In this document: piece by piece, positions 13,900 through 27,900 of the stretch | Numbering within the stretch: position 1 is the first letter of the stretch | Layout of the letters: every line of letters begins with the position of its first letter | Assembly: GCF_020882245.1 (NCBI RefSeq) | Contig: NC_083600.1 | Coordinates: forward strand, 16,926,001 to 16,990,000 | Length of the DNA: 64,000 nt | Origin: Rhopalosiphum padi | Lineage: Eukaryota > Arthropoda > Insecta > Hemiptera > Aphididae | Direction: 5' to 3' | Program-made: the position numbers and the translations under genes | The notes under the pieces: generated by a model | What the model saw: only the letters and a program-made list of their open reading frames with translations | Database searches by the model: none | Told to the model about the DNA's origin: nothing

Positions 13900-15958
13900 T
13901 TACAAGTCTTCGGCAAGGAAATCGTCAACTTCCAAATTGAACAGTTCGGCATACCTCAGATGAATGTTATGTTTACCTTCCGGATAGATTTTAAGCCTGC
14001 AACACACAAATGGAAATAATATTAATTGGTATAAATCAGCGGCGGTCATAGTGGTACAAATATGAAGGGGGGAGGCTTGGAACAAAATTACACAGATGCC
14101 AGATGGTAATTCAATTTTTGTCTCAAAATATTAACGAAAATGGATTAAGTACAATCAATTATTGTTTTTAGATATATTTAATACTATTTTAGTTATCAAT
14201 TTATGTATACATTTGTAGGATGTTTAAATTCTAAAATGTACTGGTTTTCTTTAGTTCAATTTAAGTGCCACTACTCCTTAACTACTTCTTTATTATAATA
14301 ATAAATAATAATTATAATTTAGAATCAATTCTGAATCATACAAATCATAAAAAATTCTAGAATATTTATTAATTAATCATTCACTATATTATTTTTTGTA
14401 AGTACTCCTCTATTGAATTGAATAATATAATAATACAATGCAATAATTTCAAAATTATAGTTATGACTAAGTTTGTTATCTGCTACTGTTTATGATGTTG
14501 TTTTCTAATAAAAGCTAAATTTTATATCCAATTTCATAAACTTACGATCCATATTTAATTTTTTTGTGTAAATAAACAGGATGTTCCATAGGTACTAAAG
14601 GGTCTTGAGCTCCATGTAAAATGAGAGTAGGTGCATTGATTTTTGATAGTGCTTCTCGACAAATGTCCCCTCCATTTTCTTTAAGAATTATTTGAAAAGA
14701 ATCTACCCAAGCATTCAAAGTATCAGAAAAATACTTTTCACCATACAGTTCAACAAATGGCTGTTTCATGCGTGGAGACCAGTTTTGGACATCTCGTATT
14801 TTTTCATACAATTCAACATCTTTTTCAGTAACATAAGAATTGCTACCCCAAACTATAAGTTTTTCCACTCTGTCCACAGCCTTGGATGCCATTATAAGTG
14901 CAGTGATGCCACCATCACTCCAACCCAGTAGTGAATATTTATCAATTTGCAATGACTAGGAAGACCAACATATTTTAGATTAGAAAAATATTATGAACAC
15001 ACGTAGTAAAATGTAAATACTTTCATAAGTGAAATGGCATAGTCAGCATCGTGATAAAAAAACCCTGGTGAAAAGTTTCTGTCTGGCGGTCGACTAAAAC
15101 CATAACCGGGTGGATCCCATGCAACTATTGTATATTTTTCACGATTAAGAGTTTCAATTTGTGGCTTAAAATCAGTAAATATTGAACCTAAATAACAGAG
15201 TTTATTACTTATGCATGGCAATATTATTATATATTTATATATTTTTGTAGTTGTGAAAATTAACTGTATAATACTTAATATGACCAAAGCAAACTACCTA
15301 ATGCTCCTGGCAATAATAATAAGGTCTGTGGACCATTTCCAACTTTTAAATAATTAATTTCAATATCATTAACTTTGATTTTGGTTTGCTTCTGTAAATA
15401 AAAATGCAATGTAAACTTTATATAATTTTTTTAAATAAACTATTAACTTTATTTGACAACTGATATTATGTTAAAAATATAGCAAGTATATTATAGTATT
15501 AGTAAGTAATCAATTAGTTACAATTAAATATAATTTTAATTTTTAGGCTATACCTATATTTGAGATTTTAATAGCACAAGATTAATAATTTAACATTTTT
15601 ATACAAGGTCAGTAAACATGAAGGTTTTAAATATTGGGATTTCTTCTAATCATTGGGTAAGTAAAAATATTGATAAATGTAATATATTTATTGCTTATAC
15701 CTATGTAATAATATTGTAATTTTAAGGTACTACTAATAAGTTAGATTTGGTTGATATTCATAAAAATGGTAAATTTAATACTAAAAAAATGCTCAAATAA
15801 GTTAACAAACCTCAACTTTAAGAAAATGAATTGATTAATTGCAATAAAATTGTCATCATATTAATATATCATACCTCTGTTGAAGAATAACGTGTTTGGT
15901 TTTTCTTGTACAGCGAACTACAATTTCTGAGTAATTTATTAAATCTTAGAACCATCAT
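13900..15958 (-). CDS. BPHL: Valacyclovir hydrolase-like serine alpha/beta hydrolase (BPHL family)
   Basis: Family members hydrolyse alpha-amino-acid esters and related substrates, in vertebrates in mitochondria. Five coding exons on the minus strand: 15958-15875, 15391-15298, 15187-15021, 14955-14546, 13996-13900, joining in frame to 283 codons. The N-terminus (MMVLRFNKLLRNCSSLYKKN) is basic, hydroxylated and acid-free, like a mitochondrial presequence. The catalytic triad is visible: Ser128 in the nucleophile elbow LLGWSDGG, Asp233 in HGAQDPLVP, His261 in EGKHNIHLR. The oxyanion-hole segment LLLLPGALGS lies near residues 50-60. A second in-frame ATG directly follows the first. The gene is head-to-tail with the kinase gene downstream, and the gap is so short that the two may share processing signals. 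Confidence 0.92.
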
Positions 15959-17678
15959 TATGGAATATAATTTGTATATAAGCGGTGTCCGGTTTTAACA
16001 GTTGAATAGTTGATAATGATTCAATTTTCACGATCAGCGGTCATTTGGAGTTAATAGATTATATAATAGTACATTACAATACCTTAGTAGTTGAGTATTA
16101 TCTCGAAGTCTTAAGACATAAACGTTATACAATACAATGCATTATAATTATTTATGAGCTACCTATAACCAGGAAGGGCATAAGTTCTTATAATTTAAAA
16201 ATATATATTTTCTTTTATCATCTGAAAAATATGTTATCGTTTCAAGTTCACGATAAGTGTTATCATGAATTAAAATCACTATCAAGATTCAAGGTGGTTA
16301 CTGGTTAATGACGTTATTGTATTGTGGCGAGGGCCGACCTGCCCGATTTCCGTTATTGTGGAGGTATCCCATGAATTCCCGTCACAAACTCACAATATCA
16401 ATATTATAATTATAGCAAAATTAATGATCTTTAATTCTTTGGATATTACTGCCCCGCGCCCTAATATCTCTAGTTGCATATTATCAATAATCATTACAAA
16501 TAGGATAACGGGCCAATTCTTCTTCCTCCGTGATCAGTAACATGCTGACCAAATTCTAGTTCGTATTGCACTTTGGCATTTTGCACGTAAAAAAATAGTT
16601 CTACAAAACACCGCACACTCATGTCAGGCTTTTTTATTCATCCAATGCATACTTTTATAATGTTTGTTGGTTTTTTTTAGAATAAATATTCTCCGCTATA
16701 CATTTTGTAGGTTTTAAAACGATATTATGCATTGTGTTCTATGATAATTGATTATATTATGCATATTTAGGACTGTTGTACAACGAATAACAGTACAATA
16801 ACGTCATCAGCTGGTTAGGGCGGCACAGAATTATTTTGAATACTTCACTAAGTTCACTAAAATCACTTATGTATTAATATATCATTGTTTTTTTAATACT
16901 TCAGTATCATTTATTATATTAGATATCTGTAAAACAATTACACAAATATGCCTTAATATACTCTACAGTAAAGTTATAATTGCTCATATGAGTTGATTTT
17001 GCTCTAAATAATATTTTTTTCAATCAAAAATTTTAACTCATCAGCTAAGTTATGGATAACATATTTTTAAACATTATACACAATAATTGCAACTAAGATT
17101 AAAATCATCATATTCATTTAAAATTTTTAATTTGTATTTTATTTTATCTATATCTGATAACTAAATATAATACCATTAGAATTAAATTATTTTAGCTAAA
17201 AAAAAAAAAACTACTAAATTTTATAAAATTTATGTATAATATTCTAAAATACAGAAGCGTCAGAAGCAATTGTTGTACTTGATTGTATTTCAAGTAATAT
17301 GAACTTTCTCTGCAAATACAGTTTTATGAAATATGAAGTTATGAATTTTGAATCAATAGTTAATATTATCATTGTCAGTCTTTATTGTTTCATCATAAAT
17401 TATTCATCAATATTTATATAACATTTGTATACATAAAAATATAATAAAATATATTCTAAAAAAAAATAACAATGAATAACATAAAATACATTTTTTTTTA
17501 AATTCAATACAATTAACAATAGTTGTATACTTAAAATACTTTCACAGTTTACTTTTTTGGTCATATAATATATATTTTACATTTTTCTTCATAAACAATA
17601 TTATACTTAAAAGTTAATGTAGTTAACTTAGTAGTTGATGGTTAAATTTAAAATAATTTTTTTATCAACATTTGTGAA
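15959..17678. other. Intergenic region between the PIG-V 3' end and the hydrolase 5' end
   Basis: No gene recognised. A less AT-rich patch at about 16320-16560 does not resemble a known protein in any frame and may be an old insertion. The right part should contain the PIG-V 3' UTR. Confidence 0.4.
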
Positions 17679-19085
17679 CTAAGTAAATGGTAAAAAGTTC
17701 ACAAAAAGTGCTGTGCCGACAATAAAATATGTAAAAAAGTACAAAGCCACCAATTTAGATTTAGAATCATGCATTATACGGTTGTAAGTAATTTTATTGA
17801 AATTTAGTGGAAACTTGAAATAATTTGCACAAGCCCAATAAAATACTGGACTTGAAGACGCTAACATCCTAGTGGTCACTTGAACATGTATACAAAATAA
17901 ACAAAAAATAGTTAAAAACGTTGAATGGACAACATATACAAAATCTGGTTTATCTTGATTTCTAAGACCTAAATAAATTATATTATTGTTACGAAAATAT
18001 TCCAAACCGAATTTTAACAGTAGAAAAATACAAGGTGAAGCCAACAAAAAATTTGGAATCTGTTTAAATTGGAAATAACTTAAGAGACCAATATTTTTCC
18101 AATATTTTTCTTGAACGTAAGAGTATGGTAAACGTACTCCACACCACAATGGGATACTAATGTTGTTTGGTGTTATTAGGTTATTTGTAATTGCATAGTC
18201 AATAACTTTGGGATCTAATGTGTGTTCTTGCAGAGTACAGAATTTATAATACCCATATATTTGGAACAAACTGAAACATGCAAAAACAAAACATATACCA
18301 ATAAGACATTTGTATAATATTTTTCTTTTTTTGACGGCTGATTGAATCATATAATATAATAGAAAACCGACATTCAGTAAGCCATTGGATCTGTTCAACA
18401 CAGAGAAACCGAATAACAGTGAAGACTTCCAAATATTTTCACATGCAGTATGATACATACCATAAAATGTTGTAAATACAAACAGTGATTCTGAATAGGG
18501 AGCTGAGAAGAAAACACTAGCGGGATTAAAACAAAACAGGACTGTTGAATTATATGCCATTTCTACATTATTATGTATGCGTAAAGTCAAATTGAATAAC
18601 ACCAATGCAGTGAAAACAAAAATTAAATTATTGAAGATGACTCCAGCTATAAGAAACATGGTGTTTGAATGACCAGGAAAGATTGCAGTTAACAGCCGTA
18701 AAACATTGGGATATAGTGGAAAAAAAGCCAATGTATTTTCATAAGTATAACCATATCGATAGATGTGATGAAAATATTGAGCGTCCCAACGGAGGAAACC
18801 ACCTAGGATAGCAGTTACAGAACGGCCAATACTGGTATCATCACTATCACGAAGGCCCGGCGATATGAACACTCCCTGAGCTTGGTGATCTGGAATCAGA
18901 GCATTGAAGATGTACTGCAAAATCACAATAGACATTCGACTGTAAGCCGCAAGCCGCCATACACTGGATCGATATAACGCCTGATCGATTTGAAGACCCT
19001 ACGATACACAGCTACAGGTAGAATATATTTTTACGAGTATTATAATTAATAACATGATACTTACCTTCAGTTTTTTATCTTTCAT
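17679..19085 (-). CDS. PIGV: GPI mannosyltransferase 2 (PIG-V)
   Basis: ER enzyme that adds the second mannose to the glycosylphosphatidylinositol core from dolichol-phosphate-mannose. Two coding exons: 19085-19065 (M-K-D-K-K-L-K) and 18998-17679, 446 codons in total. The long exon stays open upstream of its internal ATG at 18935, through RSSVWRLAAYSRM, which matches the family's N-terminal helix. The acceptor ends at 18999 and joins the short first exon in phase 0. Family features include LQYIFNALIPDH, the luminal FLRWDAQYF motif with its Trp-Asp pair, AFFPLYP and CFNPASVFFSAPYSES. About eight or more hydrophobic segments follow, as expected of this multi-spanning enzyme. Confident for family; the first exon is an inference. 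Confidence 0.92.
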
Positions 19086-19764
19086 TTTAAAATTGATGTA
19101 TTCATATTATGTTTACCTAGCACACAAATATATTGAACCTGCGCAAAAACTAAACGCTTATGATAATGCGTTTCATAATTGATGACACGATGAATAAAAA
19201 TAAAGCCATCTCGATTTGTACTTTTTAACAGAAAACGACATTAATTATTGTACACTTAAACCTGAAGTCTCATGAATGTTGTGAGACGACGTAAGTACCT
19301 ACAGACTACTGAAGTACTGAAAAACGATATTTCATATATGTCACATTAATACATAGGTATTACAGTGATGGTTGATTTGGTTGATTGAGATCACGAATTG
19401 AGATATACATACGTTAAGCCTAGAGTAATAATTATTATAATTTTATACGTTTGAATTTAGACATTTAGCAGGCTGTAGACAGTTAGTACCAGTACCATTG
19501 ATTAGAAGTAGTACATTTATAATCAATGATGATAGTACTATCTAAAACCTGTGGGTTTGGCACTTATCCATTGATAAGACCAGCGGTTCGTAAACTTTTT
19601 TTTCCGTGGTGCCTTTTTTAAACCAAATTCAGCAGCTGCGGTGGGTGCCCTGCTGTGAATTCCATGAAAGACAGAACAAAAGAATACTCATTGATAACGA
19701 TAAATTATTTATTAAGAGCCGTAGACCGCGGTGTCCTTAGAAAGTGCTCGTGGTGCCCCTAGAC

Positions 19765-20285
19765 CAGTGGTGGCCAACTACGGCCCGCGGGCCAAATCCG
19801 GCCCGCCATCATTTAATATCTGGCCCGCGAAAGAAATATAATATTTTACATTTACGTAAAAAAAAAATTTAAGTATACATTCTTCATATTTAATCCCGTA
19901 TCGCCATATCGTAGCGTTTTTGTTGTTACAATGTCATTTAATAATATAAATAGCATTACCGTATCTTATCTTATTTTCATACGATAGTAGTATTATAGTT
20001 ATATTACTGTGCTCGTTCTCCGAGTAAATTCTACCAAATTAGAACCTAATATTAATTTCCTCTGTCAACAGAAACAAGCTCGCAGTTCACATTAACAAAT
20101 TAATACATTTTAAAATATGTTTTGTAAATATAAAACGATATTTTGTATAGTTTATATTTATTTTTATATGTGTTTTAATAATTTATTTAAAAATAATTTT
20201 TGAAATTGAAGCTGATTTAATTTTGGCCCGCGGTAAAATTTTTTTTTTTTTATGGCCCGAGTTAAAAAAAGTTTGGCCACCACTG
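19765..20285. mobile_element. Nonautonomous hAT-type element with perfect 8-bp target duplication
   Basis: The left end begins CAGTGGTGGCCAAC and the right end reads GTTTGGCCACCACTG in inverse, so the inverted repeats match closely. The element is flanked on both sides by CCCTAGAC (19757-19764 and 20286-20293), a perfect 8-bp duplication typical of hAT transposons. GGCCCGCGG phrases lie inside both ends. The interior is AT-rich and has no transposase. It sits in an older fragment starting near 19582 with CAGCGGTTCGTAAAC, itself hAT-like. Confidence 0.88.
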
Positions 20286-20338
20286 CCCTAGACTATGGTA
20301 CCTACGTATAAAATAATAATATACTTAGGACTTAACAG

Positions 20339-20531
20339 CATAGGCGCAATTTGAGTTTTAAATTTGGGGGGGGGTCTATATTAATTTATATGTATGTAGT
20401 ATGTACTGTGAGTATGCTCCCTGAGATATGTAAGGTGGAAAGGGATATATTATACAAACCATTTTGGAGGGCTATGGTTGATTTTGAGGGGGCTTAGCCC
20501 CGCCCCAAGACCCCCTTAAATTGCGCTTATG
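20339..20531. mobile_element. Short MITE with perfect 8-bp target duplication
   Basis: Ends are CATAGGCGCAATTT and, inverted, CATAAGCGCAATTT. CTTAACAG flanks both sides (20331-20338 and 20532-20539). Subterminal G-runs and C-runs pair with each other. At 193 bp it is noncoding and probably mobilised by a hAT transposase. Confidence 0.85.
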
Positions 20532-20668
20532 CTTAACAGCCATTACCGATTACCACGAGGCAAGAAGTATTGTAAGCATTTTAGATCATATACTAGTATA
20601 TTATTATGAATATTTGATCTAAGGTAAGCATAGACCTAGAACTAATTGTTGTAAGATACATTTTATAA

Positions 20669-20905
20669 CATGAAGACATGACGTATGACCACGAAAACTA
20701 GAATAACGAGTCCAAACTGATACGGCCGTTCTCTCGATTAAACGGCCACGGCAGCGGTCTCAAAGGTCCTTACTATCCTACTTAAACCTGCGTAGTATAA
20801 GGATTATTCATGTTTTTTTTTTTTTTTTTTAAATATGTGCATTATTTTGAACTATGACATTTTATAGCTCGTAAAATTACGCATTCAAACATGTGTATAT
20901 TTCAT
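20669..20905 (+). mobile_element. Solo arm of the foldback element also found at 26860-28158
   Basis: This stretch shares phrases in the same order with both arms of the 26.9-kb element: CATGAAGAC, ACGGCCG, GATTAAACGGCCA, GTAGTATA with GGATTATTCATG, TGCATTATTT, GCTCGTAAAATTACGCATTC and GTGTATATTTCAT. Only one arm orientation is present here, so it is a truncated or solo copy. Confidence 0.7.
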
Positions 20906-21180
20906 AAATATTTTTTTATTAATGTGTAAATAATTAATCAATCCGTTATCAGTATTAATATTGTACATGAACAGATTAACATCCTGTAGTCTGTGGACAG
21001 TGATTTATTAGTGATTACTCATTGGTCTGTATTTTCTTACTGGGTTTGAATAATAAGTCTGATATTCACTTCTATGCAAACTATTTATATCTACTTTCAT
21101 CTTTTTATTCATTAAATAACATATAAAGCTCTTGGGATAGCTATTACTCATTTTCTAGAGAAAACAGTGTCCTATAGATG

Positions 21181-21389
21181 CAGTTGCGTATTTACAACTC
21201 ATTTTTTTGGGGGGAGGGGGGGTAAAATGTTTATTAGTTATTACTTATTACATTATATATTAATATTTATATATGTATAAATATTAAATATAGTCAAATA
21301 ATAAAATGAAATCACAGTTTCTGTTTTTATTTGGTAAATCATTAATCCCTGGGGAAGGGAATTTACCCCCTCTCATAAATACGCCACTG
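21181..21389. mobile_element. Short MITE with CAGTNGCGTATTTA inverted ends
   Basis: Left end CAGTTGCGTATTTA, right end inverted CAGTGGCGTATTTA. Inside the ends a G-run pairs with a C-run. The flanking 8-mers agree at only 5 of 8 positions, so the target duplication has decayed. Noncoding, 209 bp. Confidence 0.7.
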
Positions 21390-21989
21390 CCTAAATGTAA
21401 CATAAATTAACTATACTTTGATCATAGTAAAAATTCTATTAGAAAAAACTTTTTATTCTGAAATATTTAATGTTAATCATCTACGATTAGATGAATAATC
21501 TGCTGATTACCTAAATTACTTTCAAAACATATTGTTTTTGTATAGAAACAATAATTTATATCATTAAATTAAAGTTGAATTAATTCATTACAAAGATATC
21601 GAAGTATTCTGGAAACATAATATTATATAGAGTAGGTATATAAAATCAGTGTTTTATTTTGATTGATGTCTTATTTTCAATATATTTAAATTTAATTTAG
21701 GTTTATTCATAATTTTTAATGATTAAATGTTAAACAATACTATATATTTTATAAATGTGCGTAAAAGTTAGTTTAATTAAAAAGAAAAAAAAATATCGAA
21801 AAAGTTAAAATTAAACTAAAATAGACAATCATTAAATAATAAAAATTAGATAAATAAATAGTTTAAAACTGGCTGCAAGTTGCGTTTGAAACCTATATGA
21901 GTAAAGTAAACAAAAGAAACGGGTTCTTTTTTAAGATATTTAATAACATTTATTTTTAATTTATAATTTTTAATATACTTACAGGATAA

Positions 21990-24900
21990 TTACGTTTTAT
22001 AATTTGGTTCTTTAAAAATAACATATAGTTCTTTTAGCTTCAGTCCATTGGGATAAAATACACTGCAGTAATTAAAAACGTTCATGTTTGGCATGGCTAC
22101 AATCAACAATAAAATTGTATTTTATATTTATGTATAAGATACATTGTACATTTTATTTGTATTATTTATATAAAGTTCAATATATCTAAATTTATAAATA
22201 TTTAGTAGTCTGTTAGGCTTTATGTACGAATACATTAAATAAAATCATATTGTATGATTGATTGTGTTGATAATGAATATTGACACATATTAAAAAAGGG
22301 GGGTGGGCAAGTGGGTATCACTCTGCTGTATAGTAGAAGTGGACAGAAGATCACTATAATGGATGTGTTAAATTTGAATGCAATGGCAGGTATCATAGTA
22401 TACGAAAAACGACCCTGAACGGAGATGATTTATCAGCCTAGTATAATAATTATCCTATTAGGATATATTATATTTAAATTGTAATATATCGTTATTTTAC
22501 ATGATTTCGTAAAAATTTAAATTTCATACGCTCGTAAAATGTGTTTTATATTGACGCTGGAGTTCTTTTTTACAGTTATTTGAAGAAAAAGTTATGGAGA
22601 ACGTTGTGTTAGGTTTTTTAACCTTAGGTATAAATAACAAAAATGTTATGAATTTTAAACTTCAAAATTCCTTGCAAATTTTCGCGATTTTTACATATCT
22701 CGTAAACATCTGAACTTTTAATGCCTATAAACAAAAATTATGACTAACGATTTTTGATTTTTTTTTACTACGATAAGTACAACTTATAATAAACCTTGTA
22801 TTAAATTTTAAAGAGTTTTTGGAAAGCCAAATTTTTTTTTATTGGCATTTCAAGAAAATAAATTAAGAAAAATCGAAAATTTCAATTGTCTGCGAATAGC
22901 TTAAAAAAAGTCAAAATATTTTTAAAATTTAATCGTAAATAGATAACGCTACTATAAACATTTGGTGAAAATTTAGAGTATTTACAAAGATTGGTTTTTG
23001 AGTTAAAGCAAAATAAAAAATCGATTTTGTCGAAAACTGGTTATGCGTAAAAATTCCTGTTTTCCTGTTACTTTTATTTAGGGATTTATGATGCATTTGA
23101 AAACTACTGGAAATATTTTACTTTTGACAAAGTATCATATAGATTCATTTTCCTTTTCGAAGAGGGACTGAAGTTAAAAATTAAAGTACTATTACTACCT
23201 ACTCCAAAACGTGGTGACACACAAAAAAAATAAAAATTAAAAAAAACACATCATTGTAAAATCAATACAGTCATCACTCCGTTCAGAATCTAAAAAAAAA
23301 TAATAAATAAGTAAAAACGAAAAAAAGAAACAACTTAAAAACACAAACTAATATGACCATTATTGACAAGAATCAAAAATCGCTACAAATTAATATGCAA
23401 GATATTGCGATATTGTCTTAAGTTTACTTCTTGCACGGACTAAAATTCTATTTTCATTGCTGTTTGCTATTGAGAGGACACATTTATTGTATTCGTTATT
23501 TTTTTATTAGGTTTATATTCCGCTCATTGTATATGGTATCTAGTATCATATTAGAGATATTATTATATTATATTAGTGTATACGTAAATACGTTACAACT
23601 ATACTCGTATTTATTCCATAGCCGGCACAAATCGTTGACAACCGATTCTCGGAAAATTAGTCAATTTTAGGTTTATCATCCACACATGCAGTATCGTTAT
23701 TTTATTATTTAACTAAGTAAAAAATACAGATTTTATTATTAATAAGTGTACACTAGATTACGTACTTATATGATTCTCTAAAATAACAGTGACAAGATAA
23801 TCGAAGTAAGCCTTTGTTTCTACTATAAGAAAAAAATATAATATATTAGAATTACATAAAGTATTATTATTGACATTTTTAAGAGGCAATTCATATTTTT
23901 GGATTATTTATTTTCAATACTAAATAAATTAAGAAGATAATTCTTAATACTTAATACTTGTGAAACACTAATAAGAAACAAGGAATATTTACCTAATATG
24001 AGTTATTGACAAAATCTATTTTATTTTTTGTTATAAAATTCAGAAAGTAATAATTATAAAGACTTGAATTTTACACCAAACGATAACATATTTTTGTTCT
24101 CTGACATAATAAACCTAATTTTAGAATTATAATAAAAATAAGGTTCCACATAAGGTTCTCTGTCTAGAGAAGAAAACGCCACGGTTCAACGAAAATCAGC
24201 TAGTTCTTCATCTGTGCATCTCTATACAACACCTTACCATAGCAGAACTTGTCTCGATGACAATGGGCCGCATAGAGATACGTAAAATTAGTGCGTTTTC
24301 TCCTTGAACGCAAAATTTGTATGCACAAAATATAAATATTGATTATTAAGGTAAATTTTAATGTTAATTAAATGATTAATTTTAACTTAAGTTTTTGGGT
24401 TTTCTTCAGGTTTTTTCATACGAAAGTGAAAGAATCTGTTTGTCTCAAATTAGGTACCATTAAGTTGTAATGTTAAAAAGTTTTAAAATCATTGAAATTG
24501 TTTTTCCTCTAGAGTTTAGGATTTATTATATTCACAAACGTCTTAATAGTACCTTATACACGTTTTTGTATACACAATAAAAGTCCAAAAAATGTCCACT
24601 TTGAGGGTGATTTTAGATAGCAAATTGGACTCAGTTTCTATTTTAGAGAGGTTAAAATAAGCGGGAAAAATGAACAAAAAAATAAGGATTAACTGAATAT
24701 TTTATGTTTGAAAATTGAACAAAAGAGCCTTCTAAGTTTTTCATATGCTAATTAAAACATATTGAAAATACATAAAGTATTTTTTTTTAATCGATTAAAT
24801 TTAATATTTTGATGAAATTCGTAAAATCTCAAAAATGTTCAAATTATTATTATTAATTATTATTTTAGTTAGAAATTTATATTTTTTTTTATATTTAATA

Positions 24901-27900
24901 GATTTGAACATTTAAAACCAGATTTTTCATACATTTTCAACCTATATTAAAACAAAATTTTCATGGAAAGTCAAATTTTACGACATTCCATATTAACACG
25001 TAAAATAAGTAATAACTATTGCACTATTAAGGTTTACCTATTTACAAAATACAAGTATATATAGATTTATTATCACTCTAAAATAATTTTATAATCTAAA
25101 TGACTAAATCTAACAATTTTTCGCTATTTGATGTAATATAACTGTTTTATTGACTACAGATATATAGTATATATTATGCACTATGCAGTACCACCAAGCT
25201 TAAGGAGATGAAAGTAATAATACAAATTGTATACAATTATTTACCCTTCCAACTTTTCATGTCTTTAGGTTCTATAAAAAAATATAATAATAAATCAAGT
25301 CATTCAATGCGTTGCCAGAAATTATTTTATAAAATTCTAATTCTTATAATTTTGATATCATAAATTGTTCACTATTTTAGATAAAAAAATTTTACTTTAA
25401 ATATAGTAGAAATGGCTAGTTCATATATTTATTTCCATGTCCTATTCTACAATTGGTCCAAATATTAATAAACAAATCGTAATTTTAACATCGTCGATTT
25501 AAATACCACTTCAATTTAAATTTCAATTTGAGAGGGACGTCAATTGAGAAGTACATTTGTTTCACTTAGATTTTTATGGGGATAAGCTACCAACCATTTT
25601 TAGAATTCCTAAAATGGCTAGGTTTTATATCGTAAATTTCTGTTACAGTGTCAAGTAATTAATAGTTAGTCATTATTGAGGTTGTAGGTATTCAACTTTG
25701 ATTTAAATTTATAAAGATAAAAATATAATTAATTTTGTATCTCGTTAATGTTTCTGCCTCTTGGTACTTGGAAATTGGAAGTACCATTGGTCAGTCATAC
25801 ATTATGATTTTTATACTTAAATACGTATATCATTGAGAATTTATCATATTACATTTTTACATATATTATGATGACATGATGTGTACAAAATAAAAAAGAT
25901 TTTTCAAAATTTAAATAATATGTTCAGGCAATAGTCGATAGGTATTAATTAATAGTAATATATAAAAATGTGTATACGTATGTATATTATTATGAAAAAA
26001 AATTATAACTAAACAAAATACTAGATTTAATTATTTGAAAAATATATACATACATTTACTTGAAATATTATGAAATTATATTGGATCCTATTAATCGATA
26101 ATTTATTGACCAAATTTTGTGTTTAAGGATGAGTATAAAATACTAAAAAATTCTCAAATTAGAGACCTTCATTAAAAGTGATACAGAGATTCTAGTTTGC
26201 TTTAAATGTTTAAATACATACTACATCTTAAGTTAAAGAATTATTATTTATATTTGTCTATTGGTTTTTCTTTTAAAATTATATTTCAATATTTGTTTGA
26301 TATACGTGCGAATTTTAAAATTACAATTATTTTATATACTTAAAAATATAAGCAAATTATGTATGGGAATCGTGATCGTAACAAACACATTAATTAATTA
26401 TGTATATTTAGGTTTTACTTTCAAATTTTTCTTTACTACAGTGGACATTCAATGCATAGGTGTAAAATGTGTTTAAGATTTGAGGGATAGAGGCTAAAGC
26501 TCAAGTCCATATTCGATTCATAAAAGGTTATAATATAGTATTAAAAAACCCTTAAAAACTGTTATAAATATTATGTAAAATTGTTAAGTCTTTAGTTTTT
26601 TAGAGGAATATTTTTAACATTTAAGAGAACTTGACCTTCAGTCTTCCACCATCTGCTACTGCCTACTATGAATGTTTGACACTTTGGCAGCAACTTACGA
26701 TTATAATCTCCAAATCACCATTTCAGCTGTTATAAAATTGGTCAAGACAAATCTAGGATGGAGGTAACTCATTTCTTAAATGTTACACCTGTTATAATTT
26801 AAATTTGAATTAAAGCGTGGTAATCAAATCAGTGGTGATGAGATAACAGTTGTAGATAACCATGAAGACTAGAATAATTCCAGTCACCAAAAAATTAATT
26901 ATCTCTACTCGTCATCTTACCAGTATTATTTTAAATCATGATGAAGACCAAACTCCGCTTTTGATAACGTCCCAAAATGAGTCGCACGATTAAACGGCCA
27001 TAGGTGGCGCTGCGTAAGTTAGGGTTGCTACTTTAACACACGTAGTATAGGGATTATTCATGTTTTTCGCGTTTTTTGTAAAATATATGCATTATTTCGA
27101 ACCATGACCTATTATGAATTGTATAGCTTGTAAAATTACGCATCCACATATGTGCATATGTGTGTATATTTCATGTATACTCTGCATACAAGTAATAGTA
27201 TCAGATCTATTATTCAGTTCCCGACATCCGTAAGAGACTATATAGACATAAATTAAATCATCAGCCACGAGTACAAACTACAATATAAAAACAACAATAT
27301 TAAGAAACACGTAGGCACCTATCGGTTATCAGTAATAGCGATTTACAAGGCACGATGGTGTGACAACGCGGTGGCGATGTCGATAATTGAAGAAATCCGA
27401 ATAGCGAGACGCGTCTCATAGCGAAGATAGTAAACCCCACTTACATTAAAAATCCCCCCTGTACCCGCGCGCCAATAATTGGGAGACGTTACATCGCAAT
27501 GTCTCTTTGGTATAATATAATATTTGGAATGACCCGCACGGCCGTATCGCGCGCATCTAATCTATTTTAATAATTCTTAAAGACTATAACTGTACAACGA
27601 AAAACCAATTTTAACAAATATTAAAACATGTATCATTTTTATTATATAAATGACGTTAAAATTTGGAAAAAATTTATAAAACAAAATTATTTGTCCTGTG
27701 TTCTAATTTCTTAGTGGGTCTGTCTCATTGTCTCCTATGACGCTTCGCCAATGGTATTAAGTATTTGAGTAATGAACCACAGTGCACAGGGTACAAGATT
27801 TTATTCTGTTAGTGAAAAATATTGATAGTGTTAAATGATTGACTATATTATAATAATAGGATTGTTCATATAATAATAAAAAAAATGTAATGAAATATAC

